From Paraburkholderia sp. DHOC27 (GTDB lineage Bacteria; Pseudomonadota; Gammaproteobacteria; Burkholderiales; Burkholderiaceae), in contig NZ_QVQV01000006.1 in NCBI RefSeq assembly GCF_003429005.1, positions 1 to 64,000 on the forward strand: a DNA stretch of 64,000 bases. The letters are read 5' to 3'. The translations under genes and the position numbers were made by a program. Each line of letters opens with the position of its first letter. Position 1 is the first letter of the stretch. Below are positions 28,464 through 39,741 of the stretch, piece after piece. The notes under the pieces are model-generated. The model saw nothing but the letters and a program-made list of their open reading frames with translations, made no database searches and was not told where the DNA came from.

Positions 28464-31265
28464 ATGACCACCGGTTTTCTACAAAAGATTTTTGGCAGCC
28501 GCAACCAGCGGCTAGTCAAGCAATATCAAAAGACCGTCACGGCGATCAATGCGCTCGAGCCGCAGATCGAGCAATTGACGGATGATCAGTTGCGCGCCAA
28601 AACGGGTGAGTTCCGCCAACGCGTCGGGAGCGGCGAGTCGCTCGACAAGCTGTTGCCGGAGGCCTTTGCGGTTTGCCGCGAGGCGAGCAAGCGCGTCCTG
28701 AAGATGCGCCACTTCGACGTGCAGCTGATTGGCGGCATGGTGCTGCATTACGGCAAGATCGCCGAAATGCGCACCGGCGAAGGCAAAACGCTGGTCGCTA
28801 CGCTGCCGGTGTATCTGAATGCGCTGTCGGGACGTGGCGTGCACGTCGTCACGGTGAACGACTATCTGGCCCAGCGCGACGCCGAATGGATGGCGCGTCT
28901 GTACAACTTCCTGGGTTTGTCGGTCGGCATCAACCTGTCGCAGATGGATCATGCCATGAAGCAGCAGGCCTACGCTTCGGACATCACCTACGGCACGAAT
29001 AACGAGTTCGGCTTCGACTATCTGCGCGACAACATGGTCTACGAGACCGATGCACGCGTGCAGCGCTCGCTGAATTTCGCGGTGGTCGACGAAGTGGACT
29101 CGATCTTGATCGACGAAGCGCGTACGCCGCTCATCATTTCCGGTCAGGCCGAAGATCACACCGAGCTGTATGTGCGCATGAACGCGCTGCCGCCGCTGCT
29201 CGAGCGCCAGATTGGCGAAGAGAAGGCCGACGGCACGGGCGTCGAAAAGCCGGGCGATTACACGCTGGACGAAAAGGGCCGTCAGGTATTCCTGACGGAA
29301 TCGGGTCACGAAAAGGCGGAGCGTCTGCTCTCCGAGTGGGGCCTGATTGGCGAGGGCGAAAGCCTGTACGCGCCGCAGAACATCACGCTGATGCACCACG
29401 TGTACGCCGCACTGCGCGCGCACACGCTGTTCTATAAAGATCAGCACTACGTGGTGCAGAACGGCGAAGTCGTGATCGTCGACGAATTCACCGGTCGTCT
29501 CATGTCGGGCCGCCGCTGGTCCGATGGCCTGCACCAGGCGGTCGAGGCCAAGGAACACGTCAAGATCCAGAGCGAGAACCAGACGCTCGCGTCGATCACG
29601 TTCCAGAACTACTTCCGTATGTACGCCAAGCTGTCGGGCATGACCGGCACGGCGGACACCGAAGCGTACGAATTCAACGAGATTTACGGGCTGGAAACGG
29701 TCGTGATCCCGACGAACCGTCCGCCCAAGCGGATCGACAAGCAGGACCAGATCTACAAGACCGCGAAGGAGCGTTACGACGCGGTCATTCGCGACATCCG
29801 CGATTGTCACGAGCGTGGCCAGCCGGTGCTGGTGGGTACGACGTCGATCGAGAATTCGGAACTGCTGTCGCATCTTCTGAAGCAGGCGGGTTTGCCACAC
29901 GAAGTGCTGAACGCAAAGCAGCACGCGCGTGAAGCCGAAATCGTGGCGGAAGCGGGTCGCCCGCAACGCGTGACGATCGCTACCAATATGGCTGGTCGCG
30001 GTACCGACATCGTGCTGGGCGGCAACGCCGAGAAGCAGGCTGCGTTCATCGAGGCCGATCCGGCTATCCCCGAGGACGAGAAGCAGCGCCGCATCCAGAA
30101 GCTGCACGACGAATGGCAGGAGCTGCACGACCGGGTGAAGGCCGCAGGCGGTCTGCACATCATCGGCACCGAGCGTCACGAATCGCGCCGGATCGACAAT
30201 CAGTTGCGCGGCCGTGCCGGCCGTCAGGGCGATCCGGGCTCGTCGCGCTTCTATCTGTCGCTGGAAGACCCGTTGCTGCGCATTTTTGCGGGCGACCGCG
30301 TGCGCGCCATCATGGACCGCCTGAAGATGCCGGAAGGCGAGGCGATCGAAGCGGGCATCGTCACGCGCTCCATCGAATCGGCACAACGCAAGGTCGAGGC
30401 ACGCAACTTCGACATTCGTAAGCAGCTGCTCGAATACGACGACGTCTCGAACGATCAGCGCAAGGTCATCTACCAGCAGCGCAACGAATTGCTCGAAGCG
30501 CACGACATCACCGAGACCATCGGCGCCATGCGTCACGGCGTGATCACGGACATCGTGCATCAGTTCGTGCCGGCAGGCAGCATTGAAGAGCAGTGGAGCG
30601 TGCCTGAGCTGGAAGAAGTGCTGCGCAACGAGTGGCAACTCGATCTGGCCATCCAGGAGATGATCAACGAGTCGTCGTCGATCAGCGTGGACGAAATTCT
30701 GGAAGCAGTGATCGCCGCCGCCGACGAAACGTACGAAGCGAAGGTCGAGCAGGTGGGCCGCGATTCGTTCAGCTCGTTCGAACGCTCGATCATGCTGCAA
30801 ACGCTGGATCGTAGCTGGCGCGAGCATCTGGCTGCCCTCGATCACCTGCGCCAGGGCATTCACCTGCGCGGTTACGCCCAGAAGAATCCGAAACAGGAAT
30901 ACAAGCGCGAAGCGTTCGAACTGTTCGCGGCCATGCTGGACGCAGTAAAGCTCGAAGTGACGCGGGTGGTGATGAACGTGCAGATCCAGTCGCCAGAGCA
31001 ACTGGAAATCGCGGCCGACGAATACGAAGAGCAGGGCAGCCATCTCGAGAACGTCGAGTTCCGCCATGCTGAATTCGCTGAGGCGGCCGCGCCGGTTGCC
31101 GCAGAGGCGGCCACGGCCGCCATGATCGGCGACGCGATGAGCCACGGCACGCATGCGCCCGCAGAGCAGCCGCTTGGCGACAACGTGCCGAAGGTCGGAC
31201 GCAACGACCCGTGTCCTTGCGGCAGCGGCAAGAAGTACAAGCAGTGCCACGGCAAGATCGTGTGA
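28464..31265 (+). CDS. secA: Preprotein translocase ATPase SecA
   Basis: A 933-aa motor that pushes preproteins through SecYEG. Walker A is GEGKT with Lys108, at the same number as in E. coli. Walker B is [13 protein letters not shown], and [11 protein letters not shown] and [15 protein letters not shown] are nucleotide-domain motifs. The extreme C-terminus carries the zinc motif [14 protein letters not shown] that binds SecB and lipids. No strong ribosome site is seen before the ATG. A weak TAAAAT -10 is at 28343, and no secM-like arrest gene of normal size is present upstream. Confidence 0.98.
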   Translation: MTTGFLQKIFGSRNQRLVKQYQKTVTAINALEPQIEQLTDDQLRAKTGEFRQRVGSGESLDKLLPEAFAVCREASKRVLKMRHFDVQLIGGMVLHYGKIAEMRTGEGKTLVATLPVYLNALSGRGVHVVTVNDYLAQRDAEWMARLYNFLGLSVGINLSQMDHAMKQQAYASDITYGTNNEFGFDYLRDNMVYETDARVQRSLNFAVVDEVDSILIDEARTPLIISGQAEDHTELYVRMNALPPLLERQIGEEKADGTGVEKPGDYTLDEKGRQVFLTESGHEKAERLLSEWGLIGEGESLYAPQNITLMHHVYAALRAHTLFYKDQHYVVQNGEVVIVDEFTGRLMSGRRWSDGLHQAVEAKEHVKIQSENQTLASITFQNYFRMYAKLSGMTGTADTEAYEFNEIYGLETVVIPTNRPPKRIDKQDQIYKTAKERYDAVIRDIRDCHERGQPVLVGTTSIENSELLSHLLKQAGLPHEVLNAKQHAREAEIVAEAGRPQRVTIATNMAGRGTDIVLGGNAEKQAAFIEADPAIPEDEKQRRIQKLHDEWQELHDRVKAAGGLHIIGTERHESRRIDNQLRGRAGRQGDPGSSRFYLSLEDPLLRIFAGDRVRAIMDRLKMPEGEAIEAGIVTRSIESAQRKVEARNFDIRKQLLEYDDVSNDQRKVIYQQRNELLEAHDITETIGAMRHGVITDIVHQFVPAGSIEEQWSVPELEEVLRNEWQLDLAIQEMINESSSISVDEILEAVIAAADETYEAKVEQVGRDSFSSFERSIMLQTLDRSWREHLAALDHLRQGIHLRGYAQKNPKQEYKREAFELFAAMLDAVKLEVTRVVMNVQIQSPEQLEIAADEYEEQGSHLENVEFRHAEFAEAAAPVAAEAATAAMIGDAMSHGTHAPAEQPLGDNVPKVGRNDPCPCGSGKKYKQCHGKIV

Positions 31266-31274
31266 TAGTGAATG

Positions 31275-31305
31275 CGGCGCGCGTCAGGCGCGCCGTGTTG
31301 TTTCA
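31275..31305 (+). terminator. Probable terminator of secA
   Basis: An 8-bp all-GC stem, CGGCGCGC (31275-31282) with GCGCGCCG (31288-31295), and a 5-nt loop, followed by TGTTGTTT. It starts 10 bases after the secA stop. Confidence 0.6.
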
Positions 31306-31401
31306 TGCGGTGCTTCTGCTGTGTTGATCCCGCTGTATTGATTTTGCTGGTTGATTTCGCGGTAGTACGGCACGCGCCGGAACTGCCTCTTTGATTGTCC
31401 G

Positions 31402-31425
31402 ATGCCGGCTTCATGCCGGCATTTT
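31402..31425 (+). terminator. Terminator-like hairpin just upstream of argJ
   Basis: An 8-bp stem, ATGCCGGC (31402-31409) with GCCGGCAT (31415-31422), loop TTCAT, then TTTT. It ends only 22 bases before the argJ start codon, too close for a complete promoter in between, so argJ transcription must cross it. It may be a second secA terminator or an attenuator. Confidence 0.65.
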
Positions 31426-31446
31426 CAACTTCGACAGGTCGCGACC

Positions 31447-32688
31447 ATGGCTGTCAATTTCCCCTCGATCGATCCCGCCCAACTTCATCCCGTCCCCGGC
31501 GTCACGTTGGGCTGGGCGGAAGCGAACATTCGCAAACCGAACCGCAAGGACGTACTGGTTATCTCCGTCGACGAAGGCGCGACGGTAGCGGGCGTGTTCA
31601 CCTCGAACCGCTTTTGCGCGGCGCCGGTTACGGTGTGCCGCGAGCACCTCGAAGCGGTGCGTTCAGGTGGTAAGGGCATTCGCGCGCTGGTGGTGAACAC
31701 GGGAAACGCCAACGCGGGAACGGGCGAGCCGGGCTTGGCCGCGGCTCGCGAGACCTGTGACGAACTCGCGCGTCTCGCGGAGATTTCGCCGCAGCAGGTG
31801 CTGCCGTTTTCGACCGGCGTGATTCTCGAACCGCTGCCGGTGGATCGCCTGAAGGCTGGCTTGCCCGCCGCGCTCGCCAATCGTCAACCGGCACATTGGT
31901 ATGACGCCGCGCAAGCCATCATGACCACGGACACGCTGCCGAAGGCCGTGTCCCGCCAGGTGACGATTGATGGCCACACGGTGACGCTGACCGGCATCAG
32001 CAAAGGCGCTGGCATGATCAAGCCGAACATGGCCACCATGCTCGGTTTCCTGGCGTTCGACGCCGGCGTGGCGCAGCCCGTGCTCGACGAACTGGTCAAG
32101 TACGTCGCGGATCGTTCGTTCAACTGCATCACGATCGACGGCGATACCTCGACCAACGATTCGTTCATCCTCATTGCCACGGGCAAGTCGAGCCTGCCGG
32201 CAGTCACGTCGACGGACTCCGCCACTTACGCGGCGTTGCGCGACGCAGTGACGGAAGTGGCGCAGACGCTGGCGCAACTGATCGTGCGCGACGGCGAGGG
32301 CGCGACCAAGTTCATGACCGTGCAGGTGGAAGGCGGTGCGAACGTGGCGGAGTGCCGCCAGATCGCCTACGCGATTGGCCATTCGCCGCTCGTCAAAACG
32401 GCGTTCTACGCATCGGACCCGAACCTCGGCCGGATTCTCGCGGCAATCGGCTACGCGGGCGTGACAGATCTCGACGTGGGCAAGATAGACCTGTATCTGG
32501 ACGACGTGCTGGTCGCGAAAGCGGGCGGCCGCAATCCGGATTACCGTGAGGAAGACGGTCAGCGCGTCATGAAGAAGGCCGAGATTGCGATTCGTGTCGT
32601 ACTGGGACGCGGCGACGCGCAAGCCACGATCTGGACGTGCGATCTGTCGCACGACTACGTGAGCATCAACGCCGACTACCGTTCCTGA
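31447..32688 (+). CDS. argJ: Bifunctional glutamate N-acetyltransferase / amino-acid acetyltransferase
   Basis: A 413-aa enzyme of the cyclic arginine pathway that moves the acetyl group from N-acetylornithine to glutamate. The precursor cleaves itself between Ala196 and Thr197 ([10 protein letters not shown]); Thr197 is the nucleophile. [22 protein letters not shown] and RDGEGATKF are family signatures. I set the start at 31447 ([10 protein letters not shown]) because the 15 codons upstream translate the terminator-like hairpin. Whether it also uses acetyl-CoA is not visible. Confidence 0.96.
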   Translation: MAVNFPSIDPAQLHPVPGVTLGWAEANIRKPNRKDVLVISVDEGATVAGVFTSNRFCAAPVTVCREHLEAVRSGGKGIRALVVNTGNANAGTGEPGLAAARETCDELARLAEISPQQVLPFSTGVILEPLPVDRLKAGLPAALANRQPAHWYDAAQAIMTTDTLPKAVSRQVTIDGHTVTLTGISKGAGMIKPNMATMLGFLAFDAGVAQPVLDELVKYVADRSFNCITIDGDTSTNDSFILIATGKSSLPAVTSTDSATYAALRDAVTEVAQTLAQLIVRDGEGATKFMTVQVEGGANVAECRQIAYAIGHSPLVKTAFYASDPNLGRILAAIGYAGVTDLDVGKIDLYLDDVLVAKAGGRNPDYREEDGQRVMKKAEIAIRVVLGRGDAQATIWTCDLSHDYVSINADYRS

Positions 32689-32717
32689 CCCGCAGCCGCT
32701 TCGCTTTCTTTGTAACC

Positions 32718-33587
32718 ATGGACAAACTCGAACAGTTTCTGACCCGCGCCGAAGCCTTGCTCGGCCGCCTGGAGGCCGTGCTTCCGCCCGCCATGCCCGA
32801 CGTGGAGTGGGACACGGCGGTCGCCTTCCGCTGGCGCAAGCGTCAGGGTCGCGGCTATCTGCAGCCGGTAAAAGCCATCTCCGACATCACGCTGGACGAC
32901 TTGCAGAACATCGATCGCCAGAAAGGGCTGATCGAGCAGAACACGCGTCAGTTCGTGAACAAGCAGCCGTCCAACAACGTGCTGCTGACAGGCGCCCGCG
33001 GCACGGGCAAGTCGTCGCTGATCAAGGCTTGTCTGAATGCGTACGCGAAGGACGGCCTGCGCCTGATCGAAGTGGACAAGGACGACTTGCACGATCTCGG
33101 CGACATCGTCGATCTGATCTCGCAGCGCCCGGAGCGCTTCGTGGTGTTCTGCGACGACCTCTCGTTCGAAGAGGGCGAGTCCGGTTACAAAGCGCTCAAA
33201 GTGGCGCTGGACGGCTCCGTGGCCGCGCAATCCGACAACGTGCTGATCTACGCGACGTCGAACCGCCGCCATCTGCTGCCCGAGTACATGAGCGACAACG
33301 AGACGTACAAGCACACGTCAGACGGCGAGATTCATCCCGGCGAAGTGGTGGAAGAAAAGATCTCTCTGTCGGAACGCTTCGGCTTGTGGGTCAGCTTCTA
33401 CCCGTTCAAGCAGGACGATTACCTGGCGATTGTCGGTCACTGGTTGCAGCATTTCGGCGTCGGCGCGGCAGAAATCGAATCGGCGCGGGGCGATGCGCTC
33501 GTCTGGGCGCTGGAGCGCGGCTCGCGCTCCGGGCGTGTGGCGTGGCAGTTTGCGCGTGACTGGTCCGGCCGGAAGTCACACGCATGA
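32718..33587 (+). CDS. ATP-binding protein, DUF815 family (AAA+)
   Basis: A 289-aa single-domain P-loop ATPase. Walker A GARGTGKSS is at residues 92-100 and Walker B in RFVVFCDDLSFEEG; TSNRRHLLPEYM carries the sensor region. The DUF815 family is widespread in proteobacteria without a settled role. It lies 29 bases behind argJ and overlaps the downstream Nudix gene by ATGA, so the three are probably co-transcribed. The start at 32718 follows the conserved MDKLEQFLTRAE helix. Confidence 0.9.
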   Translation: MDKLEQFLTRAEALLGRLEAVLPPAMPDVEWDTAVAFRWRKRQGRGYLQPVKAISDITLDDLQNIDRQKGLIEQNTRQFVNKQPSNNVLLTGARGTGKSSLIKACLNAYAKDGLRLIEVDKDDLHDLGDIVDLISQRPERFVVFCDDLSFEEGESGYKALKVALDGSVAAQSDNVLIYATSNRRHLLPEYMSDNETYKHTSDGEIHPGEVVEEKISLSERFGLWVSFYPFKQDDYLAIVGHWLQHFGVGAAEIESARGDALVWALERGSRSGRVAWQFARDWSGRKSHA

Positions 33588-34027
33588 CGACGAACGCTGA
33601 CAGGACCACGGACGCTGCGGGCGCGGCCAACGCGGCTGGCCGCCCGGTCACGGAAGTGGCTGTGGGTGTGCTGGTGCAACCGGACGGCCGCTACTTGCTG
33701 GCTCAGCGTCCTGCCGGCAAGCCTTACGAGGGCTACTGGGAGTTCCCGGGCGGCAAGCTGGAAGCGGGTGAAACGGTGGAGCATGCGCTGGCTCGTGAAC
33801 TGCACGAAGAACTCGGTATCGAGGTTCTCGCGAGTCACCGCTGGCACACGCTGGAGCACGATTACCCGCACGCGTACGTCCGGCTCTATTTCTGCAAGGT
33901 GACGCAGTGGACGGGCGAGCCGCATGGTCGCGAGGGGCAGGCGTTCGTGTGGCAGTCGCTGCCGGCTACGGTAGCGCCTCTGTTGCCGGCGACGATTCCG
34001 GTGCTGGAATGGCTCGCAGCGGAGTGA
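33584..34027 (+). CDS. mutT: Nudix hydrolase, MutT-like (8-oxo-dGTP diphosphatase)
   Basis: A 147-aa protein with a complete Nudix box, GGKLEAGETVEHALARELHE continuing into ELGIEV, near residues 56-81. The preceding LLAQRPAGKPYEGYWEFPGG is typical of MutT, which clears oxidised dGTP from the nucleotide pool. About 20 extra N-terminal residues rich in Ala and Thr precede the fold. It starts inside the DUF815 stop codon. Substrate preference is inferred from family likeness. Confidence 0.87.
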   Translation: MTTNADRTTDAAGAANAAGRPVTEVAVGVLVQPDGRYLLAQRPAGKPYEGYWEFPGGKLEAGETVEHALARELHEELGIEVLASHRWHTLEHDYPHAYVRLYFCKVTQWTGEPHGREGQAFVWQSLPATVAPLLPATIPVLEWLAAE

Positions 34028-34217
34028 TCAACGGGGAGTAATCGTGCCTTGGCGCAACCGGGGGCGGGATCGGGTGAGGTTCTTTAACGCACGTACAGCG
34101 CGGAATCAACGCACAACCCGGCGGTGCGCTCCGCGCAAGCCGCCGCAGCAGACGCGTCGAATCGCGCGCGCTGCGCTCTCTCGTGACGGGCGCAACCACG
34201 CGCCTGTCAAACCGCGC

Positions 34218-34415
34218 TCAATGCGCGCTGTAATCGCCGCTCGGCGTATCGTCGGAAGGCGCTTCCTCGTCGGTACCGCCGATCTTGTACTTCTCAGCGG
34301 CCCATGCACCGAGGTCGATCTGCTTGCATCGATCGGAACAGAAGGGGCGAAAGCGACTTTCGGGTGTCCAGCGGACTTCCTTCGCGCACGTTGGGCATTT
34401 AACGACAGTGATCAT
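34218..34415 (-). CDS. yacG: DNA gyrase inhibitor YacG (zinc-binding)
   Basis: A 65-aa protein with a four-cysteine zinc site: Cys7-x2-Cys10 (CPTC) and Cys26-x3-Cys30 (FCSDRC). It is followed by the family motif [15 protein letters not shown]. YacG binds GyrB and blocks DNA binding by gyrase. The ATG at 34415 gives the usual [10 protein letters not shown] start; a TTG four codons earlier is possible. It is last in a minus-strand group after pilBCD, coaE and zapD. Confidence 0.93.
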   Translation of the reverse strand: MITVVKCPTCAKEVRWTPESRFRPFCSDRCKQIDLGAWAAEKYKIGGTDEEAPSDDTPSGDYSAH

Positions 34416-34506
34416 TCGGGCAGGCAATCAATCGAAAAACGGGACGAGTTTCTAATATAGAGGCATTTTCGCCGTTTCACAGGCATGGCCCCACGTCGTC
34501 CGGTTG

Positions 34507-35307
<801 letters not shown>

Positions 35308-35509
35308 CTAATGCCGTGCGACTACCCTAGCAATCACACACTTTTTCTCCATTCTTTCGCGGCTTTTTTGACGTGTTTTGCTGCGACTTTGTGCAGGTCT
35401 CGTGCTTTGGATTTGACGTGATGGGTAACGTGCGATGGACACTTGGGCCTGCTGCGCTTCATTGTGGTCTAGTCTGGCAGAGGTGGGCGCCCCTCGTGAC
35501 CCTCATGCT

Positions 35510-36118
35510 TCAATGGCCAGACGCCGCCGCGGACAGATAAAGCTGATGCAGCGCCTCGACCCGCGTGCTCAACTCTTCGACGGACACATCTTCGTTGACG
35601 ACCACGTTGTCGGCAGCGGCGAGGCGTGCTTCGCGGGTGGCCTGGCGCGCCATGATGGCGAGCACCTGCTCGCGCGTGAAACCGTTGCGACGCATGACCC
35701 GCTCGATCTGCGTTTCGACGCTGCAATCCACGGTCAATACGCGTTCCACGCGGGTTTTCCAGGTGCCCGATTCCACCAGCAACGGCACCACCAGCATTAC
35801 GTAGGGCCCCGTAGCGTCCTGCCGTGCGCGCTCGGTCTCAGCGCGGATCAGCGGATGGGTGATGGCTTCGAGACGACGGCGCGCGCCTTCGTCGGTGAAC
35901 ACGAGCGAACGCATGCGGGCGCGATCGAGTGAGCCATCGGGCGCAACGAACGCAGCGCCGAATTCCGTGGCGATCTTCGGCATCGCGACGCCCTGCGGCG
36001 CGGTGATGCGATGCGCGATTACGTCCGTGTCGACGATCGTTACGCCGCGAGCAGCAAACAGGTCTGCGACGGTCGACTTGCCGCTGCCGATGCCGCCCGT
36101 CAATCCCACAGCAAACAT
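35510..36118 (-). CDS. coaE: Dephospho-CoA kinase
   Basis: A 202-aa P-loop kinase carrying out the last step of coenzyme A synthesis (phosphorylation of the 3'-hydroxyl). The Walker [10 protein letters not shown] is at residues 8-16 ([15 protein letters not shown]). DADVIAH-like [10 protein letters not shown] and [10 protein letters not shown] follow. It starts four bases after the pilD stop on the same strand and is probably co-transcribed with it. Confidence 0.96.
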   Translation of the reverse strand: MFAVGLTGGIGSGKSTVADLFAARGVTIVDTDVIAHRITAPQGVAMPKIATEFGAAFVAPDGSLDRARMRSLVFTDEGARRRLEAITHPLIRAETERARQDATGPYVMLVVPLLVESGTWKTRVERVLTVDCSVETQIERVMRRNGFTREQVLAIMARQATREARLAAADNVVVNEDVSVEELSTRVEALHQLYLSAAASGH

Positions 36119-36121
36119 GCG

Positions 36122-37087
36122 TCAGCCTCCCAGAGCGAGATAGAGCGGAGTGCCGAGAAACAGCGTGAGCGCACCGCCTGCCGCGAGGAACGGTCCAAAC
36201 GGTAGCGGCTCTTCAAAACGCATGCGGCCAACCCACGTCGCGGCGAGGCCGACCACGGCGCCGGCCACCGCCGCAATCAGAATGATCTGCGGCAACGCAG
36301 CCCAGCCGAGCCAGGCGCCCAGCGCGGCGAGCAGCTTGAAGTCTCCATAGCCCATGCCCTCGACGCCGCGCACCAGCTTGAAGATCCAATGGACTACCCA
36401 CAAGACCAGGTAGCCCGCGATCGCGCCCGCCACCGCGTTATGCAGGCTGGTGAACATGCCGCCGAAATTGACGATCAGCCCCGCCCACAAGAGCGGCAAA
36501 GTGAGAGAGTCGGGCAGCAGATGCGTGTCGATGTCGATGGCGCTCATTGCCAGCAGAGCCGCACATAGACCGAACGCGGCAAGCGCGGTGAGGCTCGGGC
36601 CGAACAGTAGTAGCGTGCCGACCGCGCAAGCTGCACTCGCGATTTCGAGCAGCGGATAACGCACGCTCACGCGTGCGTGGCATGCGGAGCAACGGCCGCG
36701 CAGCATGAGATAACTCAGCACGGGAAGGTTCTCCCATGCACGCAGCACGTGTCCGCAGTGCGGGCAGGCGCTGCGCGGCAGCCACAGGTTGTAGCGCGGC
36801 GGCAGTCCGTCGTCTTCGAGCGGTTGCTCGATGGCTTCGCTGACTTCTTCCCGCCAGGCCCGTTCGAGCATGATGGGCAGGCGATGCACCACCACGCTGA
36901 GGAAGCTGCCAATCACGAGGCCGAAGACGATGGCGAACGCGACCTGGACGCCAGCCGGCAACAGGGCGAACGAGTTCATCATCGGTGCACCGAATGACGT
37001 ACCGAACGATGCGCCAAAGCCGGCCCCCGAATGGTCGGGCAGTGTGGAAAAAGGAGAGACGGACACGGTTGCTTGGATCGCCGGCAT
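36122..37087 (-). CDS. pilD: Type IV prepilin peptidase / N-methyltransferase
   Basis: A protein of up to 321 aa: a polytopic inner membrane aspartyl protease that cuts prepilin and pseudopilin leaders and methylates the new N-terminus. The cytoplasmic zinc loop carries two Cys pairs (CPHC and CSAC). The catalytic aspartates are in AIDIDTHLLPD and GYGDFKLLAALGAW. The start is uncertain: the ATG at 37087 adds about 35 Gly/Phe/Ser-rich residues, and the ATG at 36982 (MMNSFALLP) would start closer to the first membrane helix. Neither has a good ribosome site. Confidence 0.9.
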   Translation of the reverse strand: MPAIQATVSVSPFSTLPDHSGAGFGASFGTSFGAPMMNSFALLPAGVQVAFAIVFGLVIGSFLSVVVHRLPIMLERAWREEVSEAIEQPLEDDGLPPRYNLWLPRSACPHCGHVLRAWENLPVLSYLMLRGRCSACHARVSVRYPLLEIASAACAVGTLLLFGPSLTALAAFGLCAALLAMSAIDIDTHLLPDSLTLPLLWAGLIVNFGGMFTSLHNAVAGAIAGYLVLWVVHWIFKLVRGVEGMGYGDFKLLAALGAWLGWAALPQIILIAAVAGAVVGLAATWVGRMRFEEPLPFGPFLAAGGALTLFLGTPLYLALGG

Positions 37088-37114
37088 AGAAAAAGATTGG
37101 ATTCGGCTGCGATG

Positions 37115-38341
37115 CTACACCACGTTGCCGAGTTGAATAATGGGAAGATACATCGCAATAACCAGTCCGCCGACGAGCGTGCCGAGCACGATGATCACCA
37201 GGGGCTCGCACAGGCTTGCCAGCGTGCCGATCTTTTCGTCGACCTGACGATCGCTGAACGAGGCGACGTCGATCAACATGCTGTCGAGTGCACCGGACTC
37301 CTCTGCAACCGCGACCGGTTGCACGACCTCAGGCGGAAAGCAGCGTGCGGCGCGCATGGCCGCGGCAAGTCGTTCGCCACGCCGCAGCCGGGCGGCGATG
37401 TCGACGGTGGCGCGGTCGAAGAAGGCATTGCCGGTGGCGTGGGTCAACGAGTCGAAGGCGTCCGCGAGCGGCGTGCCTGCCGACAACAAGGTGCCGAGCG
37501 CGCGACTCCAGCGAGCCGCGCAGAGCGTAGCCAGCAGCGATCCCGCTATAGGCAGCCTGAGCGACAGGCGGGCAACGGTGACCCGCGCCGCGTCCGACTG
37601 TCGCAGTAGATAGGACAGGGCGAAGCCGAGCGCAGTGGCAACCGCGAGCGCCGGCAGGCTCCAGCGCGCCGCGCCCGCAGACAACGCCAGCACCAGTTGC
37701 GTGGGCGCCGGCAGGCGCGCGCCGAAGCCGTCGAAGATCTGTTTGAAGGTCGGCACTACCCAGATGAGCAGGGCCGCCGTGATGGCGACTGCGAGCAGCA
37801 GGATGGCGACTGGATAGGTGAGTGCGGCTCTCACCTTGGCGCGCTGGGCGGCGCCTCGTTCGCGATCGTCGGCAATGCGCGCCAGCACCTCCGGCAGCGC
37901 ACCCGCCGCTTCGCCCACCCCGACCAACTGACAGTAAAGCGCGTTGAACTGCGACGGGTGCCGCGCCAGTGCCGCTGAAAAGCTCAACCCACTCGTGATA
38001 TCTCGCGCCAGTGTGCCGACGATGCGCGACATCCCACGCTGGCGTGGCGCTGAAGCTTGCGCCAGCAATTCCAGCGAGGGTGCGAGCGGCAGCCCGGCGC
38101 GCAGCAGACTGGCGAGCTGACGGGTGAAGCGCGTGACTTCGGCGGCCCGTGCTTGTGGCCGCGGCGCGGGTCCACGTGCCGTGAGTTCGACGACGAACAA
38201 GTGGTCGCGTTTGAGCATGGCTTGCACGGCGGCCGCATCGGTTGCGATGAGTGTGCCGCGACGCGGCGTACCCGCTGCATCGACGCCACGCCATGCAAAG
38301 CGCATGTCATGCGCTGCGGTTTCGGGGAGCCGGGTGTTCAT
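37115..38341 (-). CDS. pilC: Type IV pilus / type II secretion inner membrane platform protein
   Basis: A 408-aa GspF/PilC family protein: an N-terminal cytoplasmic part (FAWRGVDAAGTPRRG), then two copies of the T2SSF domain, each with membrane helices. FTRQLASLLRAGLPLAPSLE and the C-terminal LASLCEPLVIIVLG with a GGLVIAMYLPI helix are typical. It couples the PilB ATPase to pilin assembly. The ATG at 38341 lies in the pilB stop (ATGA); a long upstream extension in the same frame would run through pilB and is rejected. Confidence 0.93.
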   Translation of the reverse strand: MNTRLPETAAHDMRFAWRGVDAAGTPRRGTLIATDAAAVQAMLKRDHLFVVELTARGPAPRPQARAAEVTRFTRQLASLLRAGLPLAPSLELLAQASAPRQRGMSRIVGTLARDITSGLSFSAALARHPSQFNALYCQLVGVGEAAGALPEVLARIADDRERGAAQRAKVRAALTYPVAILLLAVAITAALLIWVVPTFKQIFDGFGARLPAPTQLVLALSAGAARWSLPALAVATALGFALSYLLRQSDAARVTVARLSLRLPIAGSLLATLCAARWSRALGTLLSAGTPLADAFDSLTHATGNAFFDRATVDIAARLRRGERLAAAMRAARCFPPEVVQPVAVAEESGALDSMLIDVASFSDRQVDEKIGTLASLCEPLVIIVLGTLVGGLVIAMYLPIIQLGNVV

Positions 38342-39741
38342 GCGACCTCGGTCGCGCTCAGCGCTTCGGTGAGACTGGTCGTGCCGTCGCGCACACGCGC
38401 GAGAGCTGCATCGCGCAACGTGCTCACGTGTTCGGACTCGGCGAGTCGCGTGAGGGCGTGCGTACCCGCGTTCGCGACAATCAATTCGCGCATCGCCTCC
38501 GACACCGGCATGACCTGGTGAATGCCGATGCGTCCACGATAGCCGATGCCGTGGCACGCATTGCACCCCACCGCTTCGTAGGGATGCCAGTCATCCAGTT
38601 GATGGTTGGTAAAACCCGCCGCGCGCAGCGCCGCGGCGGACTGCGACACAGGCTTTCGGCACGCCAGACACAGACGGCGCACCAGCCGTTGCGCCGTCAC
38701 CATGCGCAAGGCGGCAGCAAGGTTATACGGCTCGATGCCGATGTCGATGAGGCGCGCGATAGCAGCCGGCGCGTCGTTGGTGTGGAGCGTGGAGAGCACG
38801 AGGTGACCGGTTTGCGCCGCTTTCACCGCGACGTCAGCGGTCTCTTCGTCACGAATCTCGCCAACCATGATCACGTCTGGATCCTGACGCAGGAACGCGC
38901 GCAACGCGACAGCGAACGTCAGGCCAGCCTTTTCGCGCACGCTGACCTGATTGATGCCGGCGAGCTGGATCTCAGACGGATCTTCGACCGAACAGAGGTT
39001 GCGCGATTCGGCGTTGAGCATTTGCAGGAAGCAGTACAGCGACAACGTCTTGCCGCTGCCCGTTGGACCCGTGACCAGCACCAGGCCGTGCGGGGCGGTG
39101 ATAGCCGCCTCCAGCGTTTTACGCTGAGTGGAATCGAGGCCGAGCGAGTCGAGCGACAGCGTGGTTGGCAACGCATCCAGCCGCCGCAGGACGAGCTTTT
39201 CGCCGAACAGCGTGGGCAGCGAGTTCACGCGGTAGTCTTCGAACTTGCCCGGCGCGGTCGAGATGCGCAGACGGCCGTCCTGTGGCACACGCCGCTCGGC
39301 GATGTCCATGCGCGCGAGCACCTTCACGCGGGTGATGAAAGCATCGCGCAGATGAGCCGGCGGCGGCGCGATGGCATGCAGCACACCGTCGATGCGTAGT
39401 CGCATGCGCCAGCCGTGCTCCGCCGGTTCGATGTGCAGGTCAGAGGCGTTGCGGCGAGTGGCTTCCCGCAGCGTCTCGCTCAACAGCCGGACGGCGGGAG
39501 TGTTGTCGGCCTCGGCGAGCGCGGGCGCAAGGTCGCGATTGGATATGTCCTCGCGGATCGCGGCGCCGCCGAACGGACGGGCGGTTGTCGGGTCGGGCGC
39601 AGCGTCTGCAGGCGTGGAGTCGTTCTCGCTCAGCGTGGAGCGCGTAGTGTGCGTGGAAGCACCGGCCGCCCTCTGGACAGGAAGGCGCGACGCAGGCGTA
39701 GAGATGAATGCTGGCGGGGTGGAACGGGGCGAAAACGACAT
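38338..39741 (-). CDS. pilB: Type IV pilus assembly / type II secretion ATPase, GspE/PilB family
   Basis: A 467-aa hexameric ATPase of the PilB/GspE family. It contains ASDLHIEPAEHGWRMRLRIDG, Walker A GPTGSGKT at residues 225-232, the Asp box IMVGEIRDEET and the His box TGHLVLSTLHTNDA. A C-terminal four-Cys zinc site is in CLACRKP and CNACHGIG. It lacks the usual large N-terminal MshEN domain; about 75 low-complexity residues stand there instead. The set pilB-pilC-pilD has no pilin gene in this window. Confidence 0.9.
   Translation of the reverse strand: MSFSPRSTPPAFISTPASRLPVQRAAGASTHTTRSTLSENDSTPADAAPDPTTARPFGGAAIREDISNRDLAPALAEADNTPAVRLLSETLREATRRNASDLHIEPAEHGWRMRLRIDGVLHAIAPPPAHLRDAFITRVKVLARMDIAERRVPQDGRLRISTAPGKFEDYRVNSLPTLFGEKLVLRRLDALPTTLSLDSLGLDSTQRKTLEAAITAPHGLVLVTGPTGSGKTLSLYCFLQMLNAESRNLCSVEDPSEIQLAGINQVSVREKAGLTFAVALRAFLRQDPDVIMVGEIRDEETADVAVKAAQTGHLVLSTLHTNDAPAAIARLIDIGIEPYNLAAALRMVTAQRLVRRLCLACRKPVSQSAAALRAAGFTNHQLDDWHPYEAVGCNACHGIGYRGRIGIHQVMPVSEAMRELIVANAGTHALTRLAESEHVSTLRDAALARVRDGTTSLTEALSATEVA

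Noticed and set aside
28512-31250. A 912-codon minus-strand frame opposite secA
   Set aside because: secA is certain on the plus strand; the antisense frame is stop-free only because of codon bias.
34044-34460. A 138-codon plus-strand frame overlapping yacG
   Set aside because: Arg-rich translation with no family match; yacG on the other strand is clear.
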